A DNA stretch of 64,000 bases from Petaurus breviceps papuanus (taxonomy: Eukaryota; Chordata; Mammalia; Diprotodontia; Petauridae): NCBI GenBank assembly GCA_028583685.1, contig JAMXIF010000045.1, forward strand, positions 11,123,761 through 11,187,760, written 5' to 3'. Below the pieces are notes generated by a model that was given only the letters and a program-made list of their open reading frames with translations, ran no database searches and had not been told where the DNA came from. Made by a program: the position numbers and the translations under genes. This document shows, piece after piece, positions 1-10,745 of this stretch (the stretch's first letter is position 1; each line of letters opens with the position of its first letter).

Positions 1-780
1 ATCATGTCTGCACCTTTCTAACTCTTGCTGCCATATAGGTATCATCTTCTCCTATTGTTATATAAACTCTTTGAGAACAGGAACTGCTTTCCGTGCTTGA
101 ACCTGTAGGTCCTGTACTTAACATAGTGCCTGGTATATATTTCTTAATAAATACTGACTTCATTTTGAAAAGAGTTCAACCTTCCATAGCTATATTTCAG
201 TCAAGAATCCCATCACAATCAATTTCAGTGAGATGTATGGAGTCAAATTTACCACCTGATATTAATATCATTATTTAACTTTTTACTATTCATACTTTGA
301 AATTTGTATATAGATATCTAAAATCAGAGAGTCTTCTTAGATATTGTCTTAGTGAATTACTGGCCCTTGCTGATAACATTTCTTGGTTGTTTTTTTTTTC
401 TTGGCTGTACCTGCATATCTCTGTACTTGGGGGGGGGAGGTGTATACATGCAGCCAATTTTATCTCTCTTTTCCCCCTTTTCACTCTAAGCAAGTTTGGT
501 GAGACTCCATGAAAATAGATGTTTTCTCTGACCCTTACTAGTTGTACTCCATCCTTGGCCATAGTTCAGCATTATTTTAAGCCAAGATTCAGAAATATAT
601 CATTTTCAGATACAATCTTCAAAGATAGTTGATCGTATTTCAATTCTTGCTTTCTCTTCTGAATCACTTTCCTTGAATTAAGACTCTGCCATCTTCCTTC
701 TTAAGATCTTTAGTGTGGTAGATTATGGGGGGAATTCTTTGTCTTTGCTCAAGACTTCATAATCATTAGCGGTGCTTCCT
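1..780. other. Intergenic, AT-rich, mostly unassigned
   Basis: An L2/MIR-like 3' tail is visible at about 60-165 (GTGCCTGG...AATAAATACTGA). The rest has short T and G runs and no open frame worth calling. Confidence 0.5.
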
Positions 781-1034
781 TTGTTGTTCAGTCATTTTTC
801 AGTCATGTATGACTCTTTGTGACCCCATTTGAGGTTTTCTTGGCAAAGATATTGCAGTGGTTTGCTATTTCCTTCTCCAATTCATTTTACAGATGAGGAA
901 ACTGAGGCAAACAGAGTGAAGTGACTTGCCCAGGGTCACAGTCAGTATCTGAGGTCAGATTTGAACTCAGGAAGATGGGTCTTTCTGACTCCAGATCCAG
1001 CACTCTGTGCATCATGGCACCACCTTGCTGCCCC
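781..1034 (-). repeat. Marsupial SINE (MAR1-type), reverse orientation
   Basis: Reading the reverse strand, it starts with the tRNA-like GGGGCAGCAAGGTGG head, contains CTGAGTTCAAATCTGAC and the CTCAGTTTCCTCATCTG core, and ends with the CCAAGAAAACCTC...AACAACAAA tail typical of this family. It is nearly full length, about 250 bp. Confidence 0.8.
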
Positions 1035-2840
1035 AGTAGGGCTTTCTAGGTTCCTTCTGATAGCATCATTTGCCCCTGGATGGATCGCCAAAAGCTTGTA
1101 GTTGTCATTCAAGATGCAAAGACCTTGGAAGGCTCTCCATCATGTCCCAGATACATGCCCAAGGAAGTAGCCTACCTCGCTATTATTCATATCTGATCCT
1201 GAATCACCCCTTCCTGTCTCTTCTCCCTCTGGTCATTATTATATGTTCTCTTACAGCACTTATGCACAAACTATTGGTTAGTATGCTTGATTCTGTCATG
1301 CTTAACCCCCACACAGGCTTTTGTAGATTCTAGCAGAGATTCCATCCCAGTGACCAATGCTTTCTTAGCCCTTGAGAAGCTCAGACATTGCAGGAACACA
1401 GAATCTGATGGAGAGTCCCTTTGTATACTTCCTCATTCCTTGGAGCACAAGGAAATGCCTACTCCTTAGAAGGTCCAGCCTCATAATCTTCTTATTAAAG
1501 AGCTTCTCTTCCTTCTCTGGGTCACATTCTTCCACCTCCCAAACTCCTGACACAAGTTAGTATTCCCATCACTGCTTCTTTCTTTCCTCCCCATTCTTTC
1601 CTTTCCATTCTTTCTAGGAACACAAACCTCTTTGATAAGCTGGAAAGGAGGCAGGTGTTCCTCCAGGCCTTTCACCTTCCCTAGGAAGATCTACTTGTGT
1701 TTGACCCATGGATAGTTGTTACTGGGTACCAGTGGAAACACAAATCCATCACACTCCCCATGGGCCATCGCAAAATCCTTCTAGCCCGCCATATGTACTG
1801 AGAGCAAGAACCTCAGCTCTCTGTTGTTTTTATGGCTAATTCTAATAGCAAACTGTAATAGCCAACTGCTGGCAAGCTCTGGAGAAAGACTGTGTTTGCA
1901 GAGGGCTTCTCTACCTTTTCTCAGGATGGAAGGTACCTCCATTGCCTTTGGTCCTTAATTAGCAGATTCCTGCCAAAGCCTTACTGCAAAATAGAAGCTG
2001 CCAGGCACTGGATAAAGGTAGAAATCAAGCTTCCAGACACTTGTCTCCTCTATCCTTCTATTTTCTCTCCAAATATTCACCGTCTCTCTTCACCACAATA
2101 CTCAGTCTGTCTTTTATCTTACTATCTTGCAAGTAAAGATGCAGAAAAATGACGTCTCTAACTTCCCTTTCAGAATGGAATGGCACTCATGGCCACACAC
2201 AGAAGGTATCTGCCCAACTGGCTCAGCCCAGTGTGTTGTGAATCAGTCGAACAAAGCCCTTACTGTGCACCAGCCACTGGGTTAAGAGCTGGGGATACAA
2301 AGAGATGGGAAGCACAAAAGTGGGCCCCAACCATAGGCACCAGGTTGGAAATAAGGATCTACACTACCCTGGTCAAATCTATACTGCCTCTGGAATAATG
2401 TCTGTTTGTCTTAAGAGAATCCCTTTAAAGAACCAGGAGAGTTGGCCCTGAGAAGAGAAGACTGAGAGACATATAAAGGCTGCCTTAAAGTGTTGGAAGA
2501 GGAGTCATATGAAAGAGGAATGATACTCAGCTTGGCCCCCAAGGAAAAAGGGAATACAAAGGGAGAAAGGAACAGAAAGTCAGATTTCAGCTCCGCACAG
2601 GGAAAATCTTCCCAGTGGCTAGAGCTGACCAAGAGCAGAATGGGAGAAAACAATATGCAAGCATATCAGGAAATACAAAACCCATACAAAGCAATTTGAT
2701 TTTGGTGGGGGCCAGGGTGGGGGTCGAGGGGGATGCTAAGCCTGGCCCCGCCCCCTTTCAGTATTGTGACAAGGATCAAGTGACACAATGCAGGTTAAGC
2801 ACATGTGTCTAAAGCACGGATCTTCTGACCTTAAGGGGAT
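1035..2840. other. Intergenic, no gene seen
   Basis: Several short open frames overlap here but none resembles a protein or has codon structure. An L2/MIR-like fragment is visible at 2241-2340 (CTTACTGTGCACCAGCCACTG...GGGGATACAAAGA). The remainder is unassigned. Confidence 0.5.
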
Positions 2841-3122
2841 ATGATCAAATTAACATATGTCCAATGCTTTGCAAACCTTAAAATGCCATATAAACTCTGG
2901 CTAGTATAATTATTGTTATGTGAATATATGAGAAATGATATTAAAACTTGCCCTTTCCTCATACTTGTATTTGTACCTTTAATATATATTTATATGCATG
3001 TTATATATTTACTCCTCATATTTTAAGAAGGAAATAACAATCCATTGCAGTATCTTTGCCAAGAAAACCCCAGATGGGATCACAAAGAGTTGGACACAGC
3101 ATAAAAGTGACTGAACAACAAA
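2841..3122 (+). repeat. Two SINE 3' fragments
   Basis: At 2841-2920 there is the TTTGCAAACCTTAAAATGCCATATAAA tail type, and at 3027-3122 the MAR1-type end (CCATTGCAGTATCTTTGCC...GAGTTGGACACAGC...ACTGAACAACAAA). Both are 5'-truncated and on the + strand, with about 100 bp of AT-rich DNA between them. Confidence 0.65.
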
Positions 3123-3764
3123 TACATGTATCCCCACGTTGTATTCCTTTATTATCTATATATTATCTATATCCCCCCACCCCGTATTTTGTACCTTAGG
3201 GAGAGCCCTCCTTAGCAACCACAGTCCTAGCCTCCCAGGAAAGACTGATTTCCACCACGGCAAAGTAACCAATCTGCCAATGCCCATCGGCCACTCCCTC
3301 TGACATCCTTAAGAATAATATTTCAGTCTGTGTAAAGGATTTGTTTTGAGTTCTATGGCGAAAATGGCACAGAACCTGACGTAGAATCTCTTGCATCTGA
3401 AACTGAACAAAGTGGACTAAAAATGAGCAGAGATGATTAAAAATGGCAAAATAATTAACTAGTTTTTTATTGGAAAGCTTAAATCTTAATGAGACAGCAA
3501 TGTGAAAAGATGGCATTAAATAATTAATATAACAAACTCACTGGGATTCTAGTTTGCCTTTATCATGATTTAGCAATTTTTCAACGTTTGGATTAACTTT
3601 GATGTTGGTGTTTTGGGGTACTGACCCAGAGGCCATTAAAATGAGACTGGGGGTCACAGGTTAGATACCCTTGCCCAAAATGATAGAAGTGACCATAGTG
3701 ATTATTAAAACAATTAGAGCAATCATGTGAGTTGGCATAATCATCACTGCTGGCTTGACATAGC

Positions 3765-3985
3765 ATCTTACATTTTACAAAGTATTTCATGTACATTTAC
3801 ACATCTGATCTTCCCCAAAAACCTTGACAGGAAGATAGACCTAATGGTTATTTGTACCCATTTTAAAGATGAGAAAGCTGAGGCACAGATAAGATAAGAC
3901 TCACACAGGTTATCTCAAGCTTGTAAGTGGCAGAGACAGGATTTATATTTCTCTGACACCAGATATAGTACTTTTCCCACACTTC
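3765..3985 (-). repeat. MIR-like SINE, reverse orientation
   Basis: Contains diverged MIR core and 3' parts in reverse: CCCATTTTAAAGATGAG, GCTGAGGCACAG, and CACACAGGTTATCTC...GTAAGTGGCAGAG. The divergence suggests an old copy. The interval 3123-3764 before it holds no recognisable feature. Confidence 0.65.
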
Positions 3986-3997
3986 AAACTCCCTTCA

Positions 3998-4199
3998 GGC
4001 TGAGATTGTTTCATATTGGTACTTGTAGCCTCAGTGCCTGGCACAGTGCCCAGTACATAGTAGGTGCTTAATAAATTATTGGTTAATTGGTTGGTTGATT
4101 GAATACCATAGCTCCTACCTCCCAGGGTCATTGTGAGGATAAAATGAGCTAAAATTTGTAAAGCACTTCACAAGTCTTAAAGTATTATATAAATGCCAA
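3998..4199 (+). repeat. L2/CORE-SINE 3' tail followed by SINE tail
   Basis: AGTGCCTGGCACAGTGCC and GTAGGTGCTTAATAAAT form an L2/CORE-SINE type 3' end (3998-4105). A second tail follows (CTCCCAGGGTCATTGTGAGG...TATATAAATGCC) and runs directly into the trinucleotide tract. Confidence 0.65.
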
Positions 4200-4202
4200 G
4201 TG

Positions 4203-4236
<34 letters not shown>

Positions 4237-4285
4237 CAGTAGCAGTAGTAGTACTAGTAGCAGTAGTAGTAGTAGTACTAGTAGC

Positions 4286-4336
<51 letters not shown>

Positions 4337-4414
4337 GGTGGTAGTAGCAGCAGCAGCACTAGTAATTGTGGTCATGGTTGTAGTTCATAGTAGTAGTAGT
4401 CATAGTAATAGTAG
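4200..4414 (+). repeat. Trinucleotide microsatellite (TAG/TGG)n
   Basis: A run of TGG and TAG triplets with scattered CAG and ACT units, densest at 4200-4346 and fading out by 4414. Every frame is repetitive, giving artificial poly-Ser, poly-Val and poly-Thr open frames. It probably grew from the 3' tail of the SINE fragment it follows. Confidence 0.95.
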
Positions 4415-4665
4415 ACTAGGTGGCACCAGAGTGTGGACCACAGGGTTTGGAGTCAAAAAGACTTGTCCTCCTGAGTTCAAATCCAGCCTCAAACACTTAC
4501 TAAGTGGCCCTAGAAAAGTCATTTAATGCTGTTTACCTCAGTTTCCTCATCTAAAAAAGAGCTCGAGAAGGAAATGGCAAGTCGCTGCAGTATCTTTGCA
4601 AAGAAAACCCCACATGAGGTCATGGAGAGTCAAACACGACTGAAATGACCAAAAAATAACAAAAA
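4412..4665 (+). repeat. Marsupial SINE (MAR1-type), full length
   Basis: Starts at the head CTAGGTGGCACCAGAGTG, continues with a B-box-like GAGTTCAAATCC, the CTCAGTTTCCTCATCT core, GGAAATGGCAAGTCGCTGCAG, and ends in AAACACGACTGAAATGACC plus an A-rich tail. It abuts the end of the trinucleotide tract. Confidence 0.8.
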
Positions 4666-4849
4666 GTAGGAGTGGCTTTAGTGTCTGTCTGTGCTGACGG
4701 TCTAAATAGAGCAGAGTGGTCAAAAAAAATCCAAGGCAACAAATGATACAAAAGTCATTTATAATGTATTTTGGTTTGTATTATGTGATCTTTTTAAAAA
4801 ATTAATTTGCCTTCCTTGTTATGTTTGTCTTCAACAAATAATATAAGCA

Positions 4850-5090
4850 TGATAAGAGTGTACTAAGTGTCTACTATGTACCAGGCTCTCTGCTAAACAC
4901 TTTACAAATATTATCTCATCTGATCCTCATGACAACCTGTGAGATAAGTATCATTTTTATTCCCATTTAATAGTAAAGGAAACTGAGGCAGATAAAGGTT
5001 AGGTGACTTGACCAGGGTCACACAGCTAGTAAGTGTCTCAGACCAGATTTGAGCTCAGGTCTTCTATTCACTGTGCCACCTAGGTACCGC
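4850..5090 (-). repeat. MIR/MAR-type SINE, reverse orientation
   Basis: Contains CTACTATGTACCAGGC, CTTTACAAATATTATCTCAT, GAAACTGAGGCAGA, GGGTCACACAGCTAGTAAGTG and finally TGTGCCACCTAGGTACC, the reverse complement of the SINE head. Confidence 0.75.
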
Positions 5091-5215
5091 AATTCAATAT
5101 AAAATTAATATAACATAGTTGATGTCATTCAATGTAACAAACATTTTTTAAGTGCCTTCTATGTTCAAGGCACTCTAGTAGGCCCTGGTGACACAAAAAT
5201 TAAAAAATAATCCAG

Positions 5216-5352
5216 GGGCGGCCAGGTGGTGCAGTGAGTAAGAGCGCTGGCCCCAGCATCAGGAGACGGCCTCAGATACTTGGCACCCACACAAAATAAC
5301 TGGCCGTGTAACCTTGAGCAAGTTACTTAACCCCAATTGCTTAAAAAAAATA
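5216..5352 (+). mobile_element. GGGCGGCC-type SINE with 14-bp target-site duplication
   Basis: Begins GGGCGGCCAGGTGGTGCAG, shows tRNA-like A-box sequence, continues through CTGGCCGTGTAACCTTGAGC and ACTTAACCCCAATTGCTT, and ends in an A-rich tail. The duplication AAAAAATAATCCAG lies at 5202-5215 and 5353-5366, perfect on both sides. The host is an older interspersed repeat (about 5130-5450) whose halves rejoin as ATAATCCAG/TTGCTGCCCTCAAG. The clean duplication suggests a fairly recent insertion. Confidence 0.92.
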
Positions 5353-5476
5353 AAAAAATAATCCAGTTGCTGCCCTCAAGATGTTTCCGTTCTACATAAA
5401 GAGGTAATATAATACAAGCTAGGAAGTGATGGGGATGACAAAAAGGACAAGCAAAATGCCAAAAAAAAAAAAAAAA

Positions 5477-6820
5477 GTCAAAAGAGGTTTAGAATACTTT
5501 CAGTTGGGAGAAGTCTAGGAAGGCTTCATTTTGGAAAGACTAGGAAAAACGACATTACAGGGGTCATTATTCATGGGAATAATGTCGCATATAGAGTAAC
5601 ATTATAGCTGAGCTTCATGATGGGGCGAGGGGACTTAGCCATAATCTATTAACAACATTATTGCAAAAAGATATTGGTTAGTGTCAAATTGTGTGGTGTG
5701 CCTGCATTGAAATGACTTTCCACTTCCTGAGCACATTCTAAGTGGCGGTGGGTTGGAAGGATAGTCTAGGAGTGTCCAGGAGGGTAGAACGAGATGAAAA
5801 TCAATTCCAAGAATGAAAATTAACTCAAAGCCAGTCACCTGACCAATAATTCCCATGCAGACTACTGAAGCTTGACAAGACAAATTCACTGCCCTCTTCA
5901 CATCTTTACATCTCAGACAGAAAGAAAGGATATCTGACCCATGCCCTTTCCAATAGACAAGGTCACAATGGGATGGGGAAGGGATCATCGGTAATAGACT
6001 AGAACTCCCCAAAGCAAATAGTCTGGAGGTCCTCTGACTGCCAGGGACTTCTGTTGAAGAAAATAGGGAAGAATTCAGAAATGTTCCCAGATACCCTGCT
6101 GGTTCTGACCTTGTGACAGAATCATCACCCAATGCTTTGGTATACTCTGCACCCAAGACCTCAGGAATCTGACATCTCAGCCCAATGAGGCTCTCTCAAG
6201 GACACATACAACACAGGGAAGCACAAACAGAAACACACAGAGGAAAAGGGTAACGAGTCTCCTCAGAAATGCATGGCCCCCGTAAAGATCAGTTAAGGAC
6301 CAGCCTAGAGTTTGGGAATCTCCCTATTTTAACTTGCTACCTAAGGGAAGGTTCAGAGAATGAACCAGACTGATGCCCTCTTTGAGGATACTACCTTCCT
6401 AACCCCCAAAGTTCAATTGCCCTGCCTCCCTCAGTGTTAACAGGACATTTAGTGAAGTTCGGGGACTCTCTTAACTCTGGGTGGAAGCCAGCCTGTTCCT
6501 CTTAGCCCTGTTCAGCAACCACACATGATCTGTTGACATGGGCTGTGTCTAGATAATCTGCCAAGTATATCAGTATGGTTTGAGAGCCTGGCACAGAGTC
6601 AGATCACTCATCTAACTCTTAAGATGCTCCAAATCACTTAGCCACAAACCATCAGACAAATTGTTTCATCTTAATGAGAAAATCAAGTCAAATCAACAAA
6701 AATGTTTAGCACAGACTATGGTCTGAGCAGTGTAATGAATCTGAGGTGAAGTATGCATGCATGGGGGGGGTGGGGCACAGAGATTTTGCAGGAGAAATAG
6801 AGGATCTGGGAGACCATATA
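5477..6820. other. Intergenic, unassigned
   Basis: No gene or clear repeat recognised. The longest open frame (173 codons, reverse strand, 5635-6156) has no recognisable domain. A diverged MIR-like fragment follows at about 6820-7035. An old unidentified element cannot be excluded. Confidence 0.4.
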
Positions 6821-7098
6821 GTGGGGCGATGATGGTGATGGTGATGAAGATAATAACTATTTTTTCTATAATACTTTTGAGATTCACAAAGCCTCTTTCT
6901 CACTCTCCTAACTCCATAACTAATTTGCCTATGGTTATACAAGTATAAGCATCTGAACCATCATTGGAACTCAAGTCTTCTTGGCTTCTTGACCAGTGTC
7001 CTAGGTCATGGTAGCCACCATGACACCAAACTGCCTCTATGTCCCTACTCCCACCCTCAACTGATCACTTCCCAGAACACCCACAATGCTTTTCCTAC

Positions 7099-7438
7099 CC
7101 ATAAATATAATATAATGTACTATAATGTAATGTAATGAAATGCAATGTGCTATAATGGAATGGAATGGAATGCAATGCAATGTACTATAATGTAATGTAA
7201 TATAATGTAATGCAATGCAATGTACTATAATGTAATGTAATGCAATGCAATGTACTATAATGTAATGCAATGCAATGTGCTATAATGTAATGTAATATGA
7301 TGCAATGTACTATAATGTAATGTAATGCGATGCAATGTACTATAATGTAATGCAATGCAATGTACTATAATGTAATGTAATATAACATAATGAATGCAAT
7401 ATAATATAATGTAATGTAATATAATATAATTATAATAT
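7099..7438 (+). repeat. Pentanucleotide-based satellite (AATGT/AATGC/ACTAT)n
   Basis: About 340 bp built from 5-bp words. The marker TGTACTATA (or TGTGCTATA) recurs at 7116, 7146, 7181, 7221, 7251, 7276, 7306, 7336 and 7361, with spacings of 30, 35, 40, 30, 25, 30, 30 and 25, all multiples of 5. A GGAAT triplet occurs near 7156. It lies directly upstream of an L1 3' fragment. Confidence 0.95.
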
Positions 7439-7440
7439 AA

Positions 7441-7860
7441 CAACAGATACAATCCCAAACTGGAAATATAAAGGAGAGTTATATTGGACTACTACTGTGC
7501 TATAAAATATGATGAGCAAGCTGGAAAGATTGAAAGAAATAACGGAAGAGTGAAATGAGCAGAACCAGGAGAGCGATGTAGACAGTAACACAAATATTGC
7601 TTGAAGAAAGAGTAGGCTATTCTGAGTATTATAAATATTCCAATCAAGTACAAAGGACCCATGAGAGAAGATGCTATCCACCTCCAGAGAAAGAATCGAT
7701 AAATAGAAGTCTGCAGAGTATGGTTTCACATATGTATGTATGTATCTGTGTCAAATGGTGGCCTTCCTAGTGCTGAGTGGGGAGAGAGGAAGGGAGACGG
7801 TTTGGAACTTAAAATGAAACAAAAATACATTTAATTATTTATTTTTAAAAATCTAAAAAA
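7441..7860 (+). mobile_element. L1 (LINE-1) 3' end fragment
   Basis: Matches the marsupial L1 3' region as remembered: TACTACTGTGCTATAAAATATGATG, AATGAGCAGAACCAGGAGAG, CACCTCCAGAGAAAGAA, then an A-rich end near 7860. It is 5'-truncated and diverged, and contains no intact coding frame. Confidence 0.7.
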
Positions 7861-7861
7861 G

Positions 7862-8228
7862 AAAAGTGTGACAGCCATGTGGCCCTTGCTTTTGGGAAGT
7901 TTACAAATTCTCGGCACGCCCTTTGACCCAGCAATACAACCAGTCGACCTGTAGCCCCAAAGAGATCGAAAAAAGAGGAAAAGGTCCTATATGCACAAAA
8001 ATATTTCTTTTTTTGTAGTGGCAAAGGATCAGAAACTAAGGGGTGTCCATCAATTGGGGAATGGCCAAACGTCTTAGGGTATGTGGATGTAACAGAATAC
8101 TTCTGTGTCGTAAAAAAAAAAAAATGAAGAAAGAGACAATTTAAGTGAAATGTTGAAGACTTATATGAACTGACACAGAGTGAAGTGAGCACATCCAGGA
8201 CAATTTATCCGACAGCGACAACTTAGAT
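7862..8228 (+). mobile_element. L1 3' end fragment, left part
   Basis: CCCTTTGACCCAGCAATAC, ATCAATTGGGGAATGGCC and ACACAGAGTGAAGTGAGC correspond to the C-terminal ORF2/3'UTR junction of L1. The alignment breaks off at about 8228 and appears to resume at about 9050, so the fragment is split by later insertions. Confidence 0.7.
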
Positions 8229-8452
8229 ATAACAATAACTTTCACACAGCACTTCTGTGTGAGTCAGCCACTGTGCTAAGTGCTTTACAAATAGTACCTT
8301 ATTTGATCCTCACACCCTTGATACCTTGGCATTATTATCCTAAATAATAATAGCTGAGATTTATATAACATTTACAACGTTCTAGGCATTATGCTAAACA
8401 CTTTACAAATATGATCTGCACAACAATCCTTGGTGGGAGGCGCCATTTTGTT
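8229..8452 (-). repeat. One or two MIR/MAR-type SINE fragments, reverse orientation
   Basis: The motif CACTGTGCTAAGTGCTTTACAAATA recurs about 120 bp later in altered form (GCATTATGCTAAACACTTTACAAATA), so either two SINE fragments or a local duplication is present. Confidence 0.6.
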
Positions 8453-9045
8453 CTCATTCAGTCATTTTGGTAGCATGGCCCTATTTGGGGTTTTCTTGGC
8501 AAAGATACTGAAGTAGTTTGCCATTTACTTCTCCAAGGTAAAGAAGGTCCATTATTATCCCCATTTTAGAGAAGAGGAGACTGAGACAAATAGATGTTAA
8601 GAGACTTGCCCAGGGGCGGCCAGGTAGCACAGTGAGTAAGAGCACCGGCTCCAGTGTTGAGAAGACCTGGAGATCGAATCCCGGGCTCAGACACTTAGCA
8701 CCCACCCAGAAACACCTGGCCGTGTAACCTTGAGCATGTTACTTAACCCCAATTGCTTAGGGGCGGCCAGGTGGCTCAGCGAGTAAGAGCACCAGCTCCG
8801 GCTCCAGTGTCGGGATAACCTGGATCAAATCCGGGCTCAGACACTCAGCACCACACCCAGAAATAACAGGCCGTGTGACCTTGAGCAAGTTACTTAACCC
8901 CGATTGCTTTAAAAAAAAAAAAAAAGAGGGAGAGAGACTTGCCCAGGGTTATTTGGTTAGTGAATTTGAGTGGATTCTAGGGGAAGGGACAGAGTTCGAG
9001 ATCAGGTCCTTCTGAACCAGATCCAGCACTCTATCCCTTTACCAC
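8453..9045 (-). repeat. MAR1-type SINE, reverse orientation, interrupted by a SINE dimer
   Basis: The left part (8453-8613) has TTGGGGTTTTCTTGGCAAAG, GTTTGCCATTTACTTCTCC and GAGACTTGCCCAG. The right part (8947-9045) continues with GGTTATTTGGTTAGTG...CCAGATCCAGCACTC. The two join exactly across the dimer insertion. Confidence 0.75.
8614..8932 (+). mobile_element. Head-to-tail dimer of GGGCGGCC-type SINEs in one target-site duplication
   Basis: Unit 1 (8614-8760) begins GGGCGGCCAGGTAGCACAG and ends AATTGCTTAG without a poly-A tail. Unit 2 (8761-8932) begins at once with GGGCGGCCAGGTGGCTCAG and ends in an A15 tail. The only target-site duplication is outside the pair, AGAGACTTGCCCAG at 8600-8613 and 8933-8946. 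Each unit has a B-box-like segment (GATCGAATCCC in unit 1, GATCAAATCC in unit 2). This fits retroposition of a dimeric transcript. Confidence 0.9.
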
Positions 9046-9049
9046 CAAG

Positions 9050-9310
9050 ATGCTTGTCTGATGGACAGAATGGCCAAGCACGATTCTAGAGCACTGATGA
9101 TAAAGTAAGGCCCTCACTTCCTGACAGAGGGATGATGGATTCAGGGCAGAGAATGAGGCATATCTTTTTGGGACACGGTCAATGCAGAAATTTGTTCTGC
9201 ATGATTCTGCATACATATTAGAGGGTTGTGGTTTTTCCCCCAGTGGAGTGTTGGGAGGCAAGAGGGAGAGAAAACAGGTTTTTGTTCACTGGGGAAAAAC
9301 TATTTAACTG
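9050..9310 (+). mobile_element. L1 3'UTR fragment, right part
   Basis: GACCAACCATGATT-type sequence in diverged form is followed by CACTTCCTGACAGAGGGATGATGG, ATATCTTTTTGGGACACGG and TGCATACATATTAGAGGG, as in the marsupial L1 3'UTR. It continues the fragment that stops near 8228. Confidence 0.6.
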
Positions 9311-9727
9311 TTAAAAGTAAGCTTCTGAGTGCAGCTGGGAAGAAAACAGCTCTGCTATGGCCTGAGGCCCTTGCCAAGCAGCAAGCCAGTAAATATTCTA
9401 CAAGGCTGAGATGACTGCACTCAAGGGAGGGGTTAAGAAGGGAGGATTCAGGATCTGACCTGTTCTTGGCATTCGGCCATGGTACCCATTTTTAAAAGCC
9501 ATGCTAAGAACCCTAATGATCAGGTCCGAGTACACTTATTTGTGGTTTTCTAATGGAATGTTTGCTGCGCTGTCAGTATAAAAAAACAAGGACTTGGTGG
9601 GGGCTGGGGCAAGGACACAAGGAGGGCAGGAATTTTTTTGAAAGATCATCAAGTTCCACTAAGCGAATGTAGTCTCTACACTCCTGGAGGCCACCAGAAA
9701 AGAGAGGCAAGGTCCATGGGTTTTTTT

Positions 9728-9863
9728 TTTTTTTTTTGCTTTTTTTGGAGGGGGGAAGGCAGAGCATTTGGGGTTAAGTGACTTGCCCAAGGTCACATGG
9801 CTAGTTTTTGTGTTAAGGGTCTGAGGCCGCATTTGAACTCAGGTCCTCCTGATTCCAGGGCCG
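9728..9863 (-). mobile_element. GGGCAGC-type SINE, reverse orientation, with target-site duplication
   Basis: A poly-T run, TTGGGGTTAAGTGACTTGCC and AGGTCACATGGCTAG lead to TTTGAACTCAGGTCCTCC and the reverse of the SINE 5' half. The duplication CCATGGGTTTTTTT is at 9714-9727 and 9864-9877. The copy is 5'-truncated. Confidence 0.8.
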
Positions 9864-9924
9864 CCATGGGTTTTTTTGAAACACCTAAGGTTTCAAGACA
9901 GAGGAGGGGGGGAAGAGGTAGTAT

Positions 9925-10350
9925 GGTGCAATGGGGAAAGAGGAAGGGAATAAGCATTTATAAAGCACCTATTGCATACTGGGCACTGTGTCAAGCCCTT
10001 TACCAACATGATCTCATTTAACCCTCACAGCAACCCTGAGAGGTACATGTTATTATCCCCATTTTACAGTTGGGGAAACTGAGACAAACAGAGGTTAAGT
10101 GACTCACCCAACTAGAAAGTATCTGAGTCTGCATTTGAACTCAGGTCTTTTTAACTCCAGGCCCAGCACTCTAACACAGCATAAGGCTTGGAGCGGGAAG
10201 ACTTGTGTGCAAGGTCTGACTCCAATACAATTCGACAGGGTAGGGATTATTACTGTTTTTTCTCTTTTTCTTGGGGGAGCCAGTATTTGTACCCCAGCAC
10301 CCGGTACAGTGCTTGGCTCATGTTAAACTAAGAAATGCTTGTTGATTGAG
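9925..10350 (-). repeat. MIR/MAR-type SINE (reverse) and L2-like tail
   Basis: At 9925-10180: ATTGCATACTGGGCACTGTG, CCCATTTTACAGTTGGGGAAACTG and GCCCAGCACTCTAACA, all reverse SINE parts. At 10225-10350, on the other strand, is a diverged CAGTGCTTGGCTCATG...AAATGCTTGTTGATTGA tail of L2 or CORE-SINE type. Confidence 0.65.
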
Positions 10351-10745
10351 GCACTGTGCTGATTGGGGAAAACAAGAATATAACAGTCCCTGCCCTCATG
10401 GGGCTTATGTTCTATAAGGAAGATACAAGATGTACAGTCATTAATGTAGATAAGACACATTCAAAACAAACACAAAGTAATTAACAGCTAAGGGAATCAG
10501 GAAAGGCCTCTGTAGGGGGCGACCCTCAAGCTGAGCCCTGAAAAGAGGTAGGGCTCCAAGAGATAAAGGTACGGAGGAAAGGCACTCCAGGCATGAGGGA
10601 CAGCCTGGGCAAAAGCATGGAGGTGGAAGATGGGATGTTGTTCTATGAGGAATAGAAAAAAAAGGCTAATTCATCTGGAGCTGAGAACTCTGAATGTCCA
10701 AAGAGGGTTAATAATCTTGAATGTCAGGATGAAGACAGGCTATGA
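10351..10745 (+). repeat. Ancient mammalian interspersed repeat, unnamed
   Basis: CAGTCCCTGCCCTCATGGGGCTTA, GGCCTCTGTAGGGGG...GAGCTGAGCCCTGAA and GGCACTCCAGGCATGAGGGACAGCCTGGGCAAA are phrases I know from a very common old mammalian repeat (CR1/L3 or similar). The same kind of sequence recurs at about 32480-33300. The family name is uncertain. Confidence 0.5.

Noticed and set aside
4115-4526. Poly-Thr, poly-Ser and poly-Val open frames
   Set aside because: All are translations of the TAG/TGG microsatellite.
5131-5450. A single complex repeat with an odd middle
   Set aside because: Explained fully by a young SINE inserted into an older repeat with a perfect target-site duplication.
5635-6156. 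173-codon reverse-strand open frame
   Set aside because: No recognisable domain, no splice or promoter context, and no relative seen in the window.
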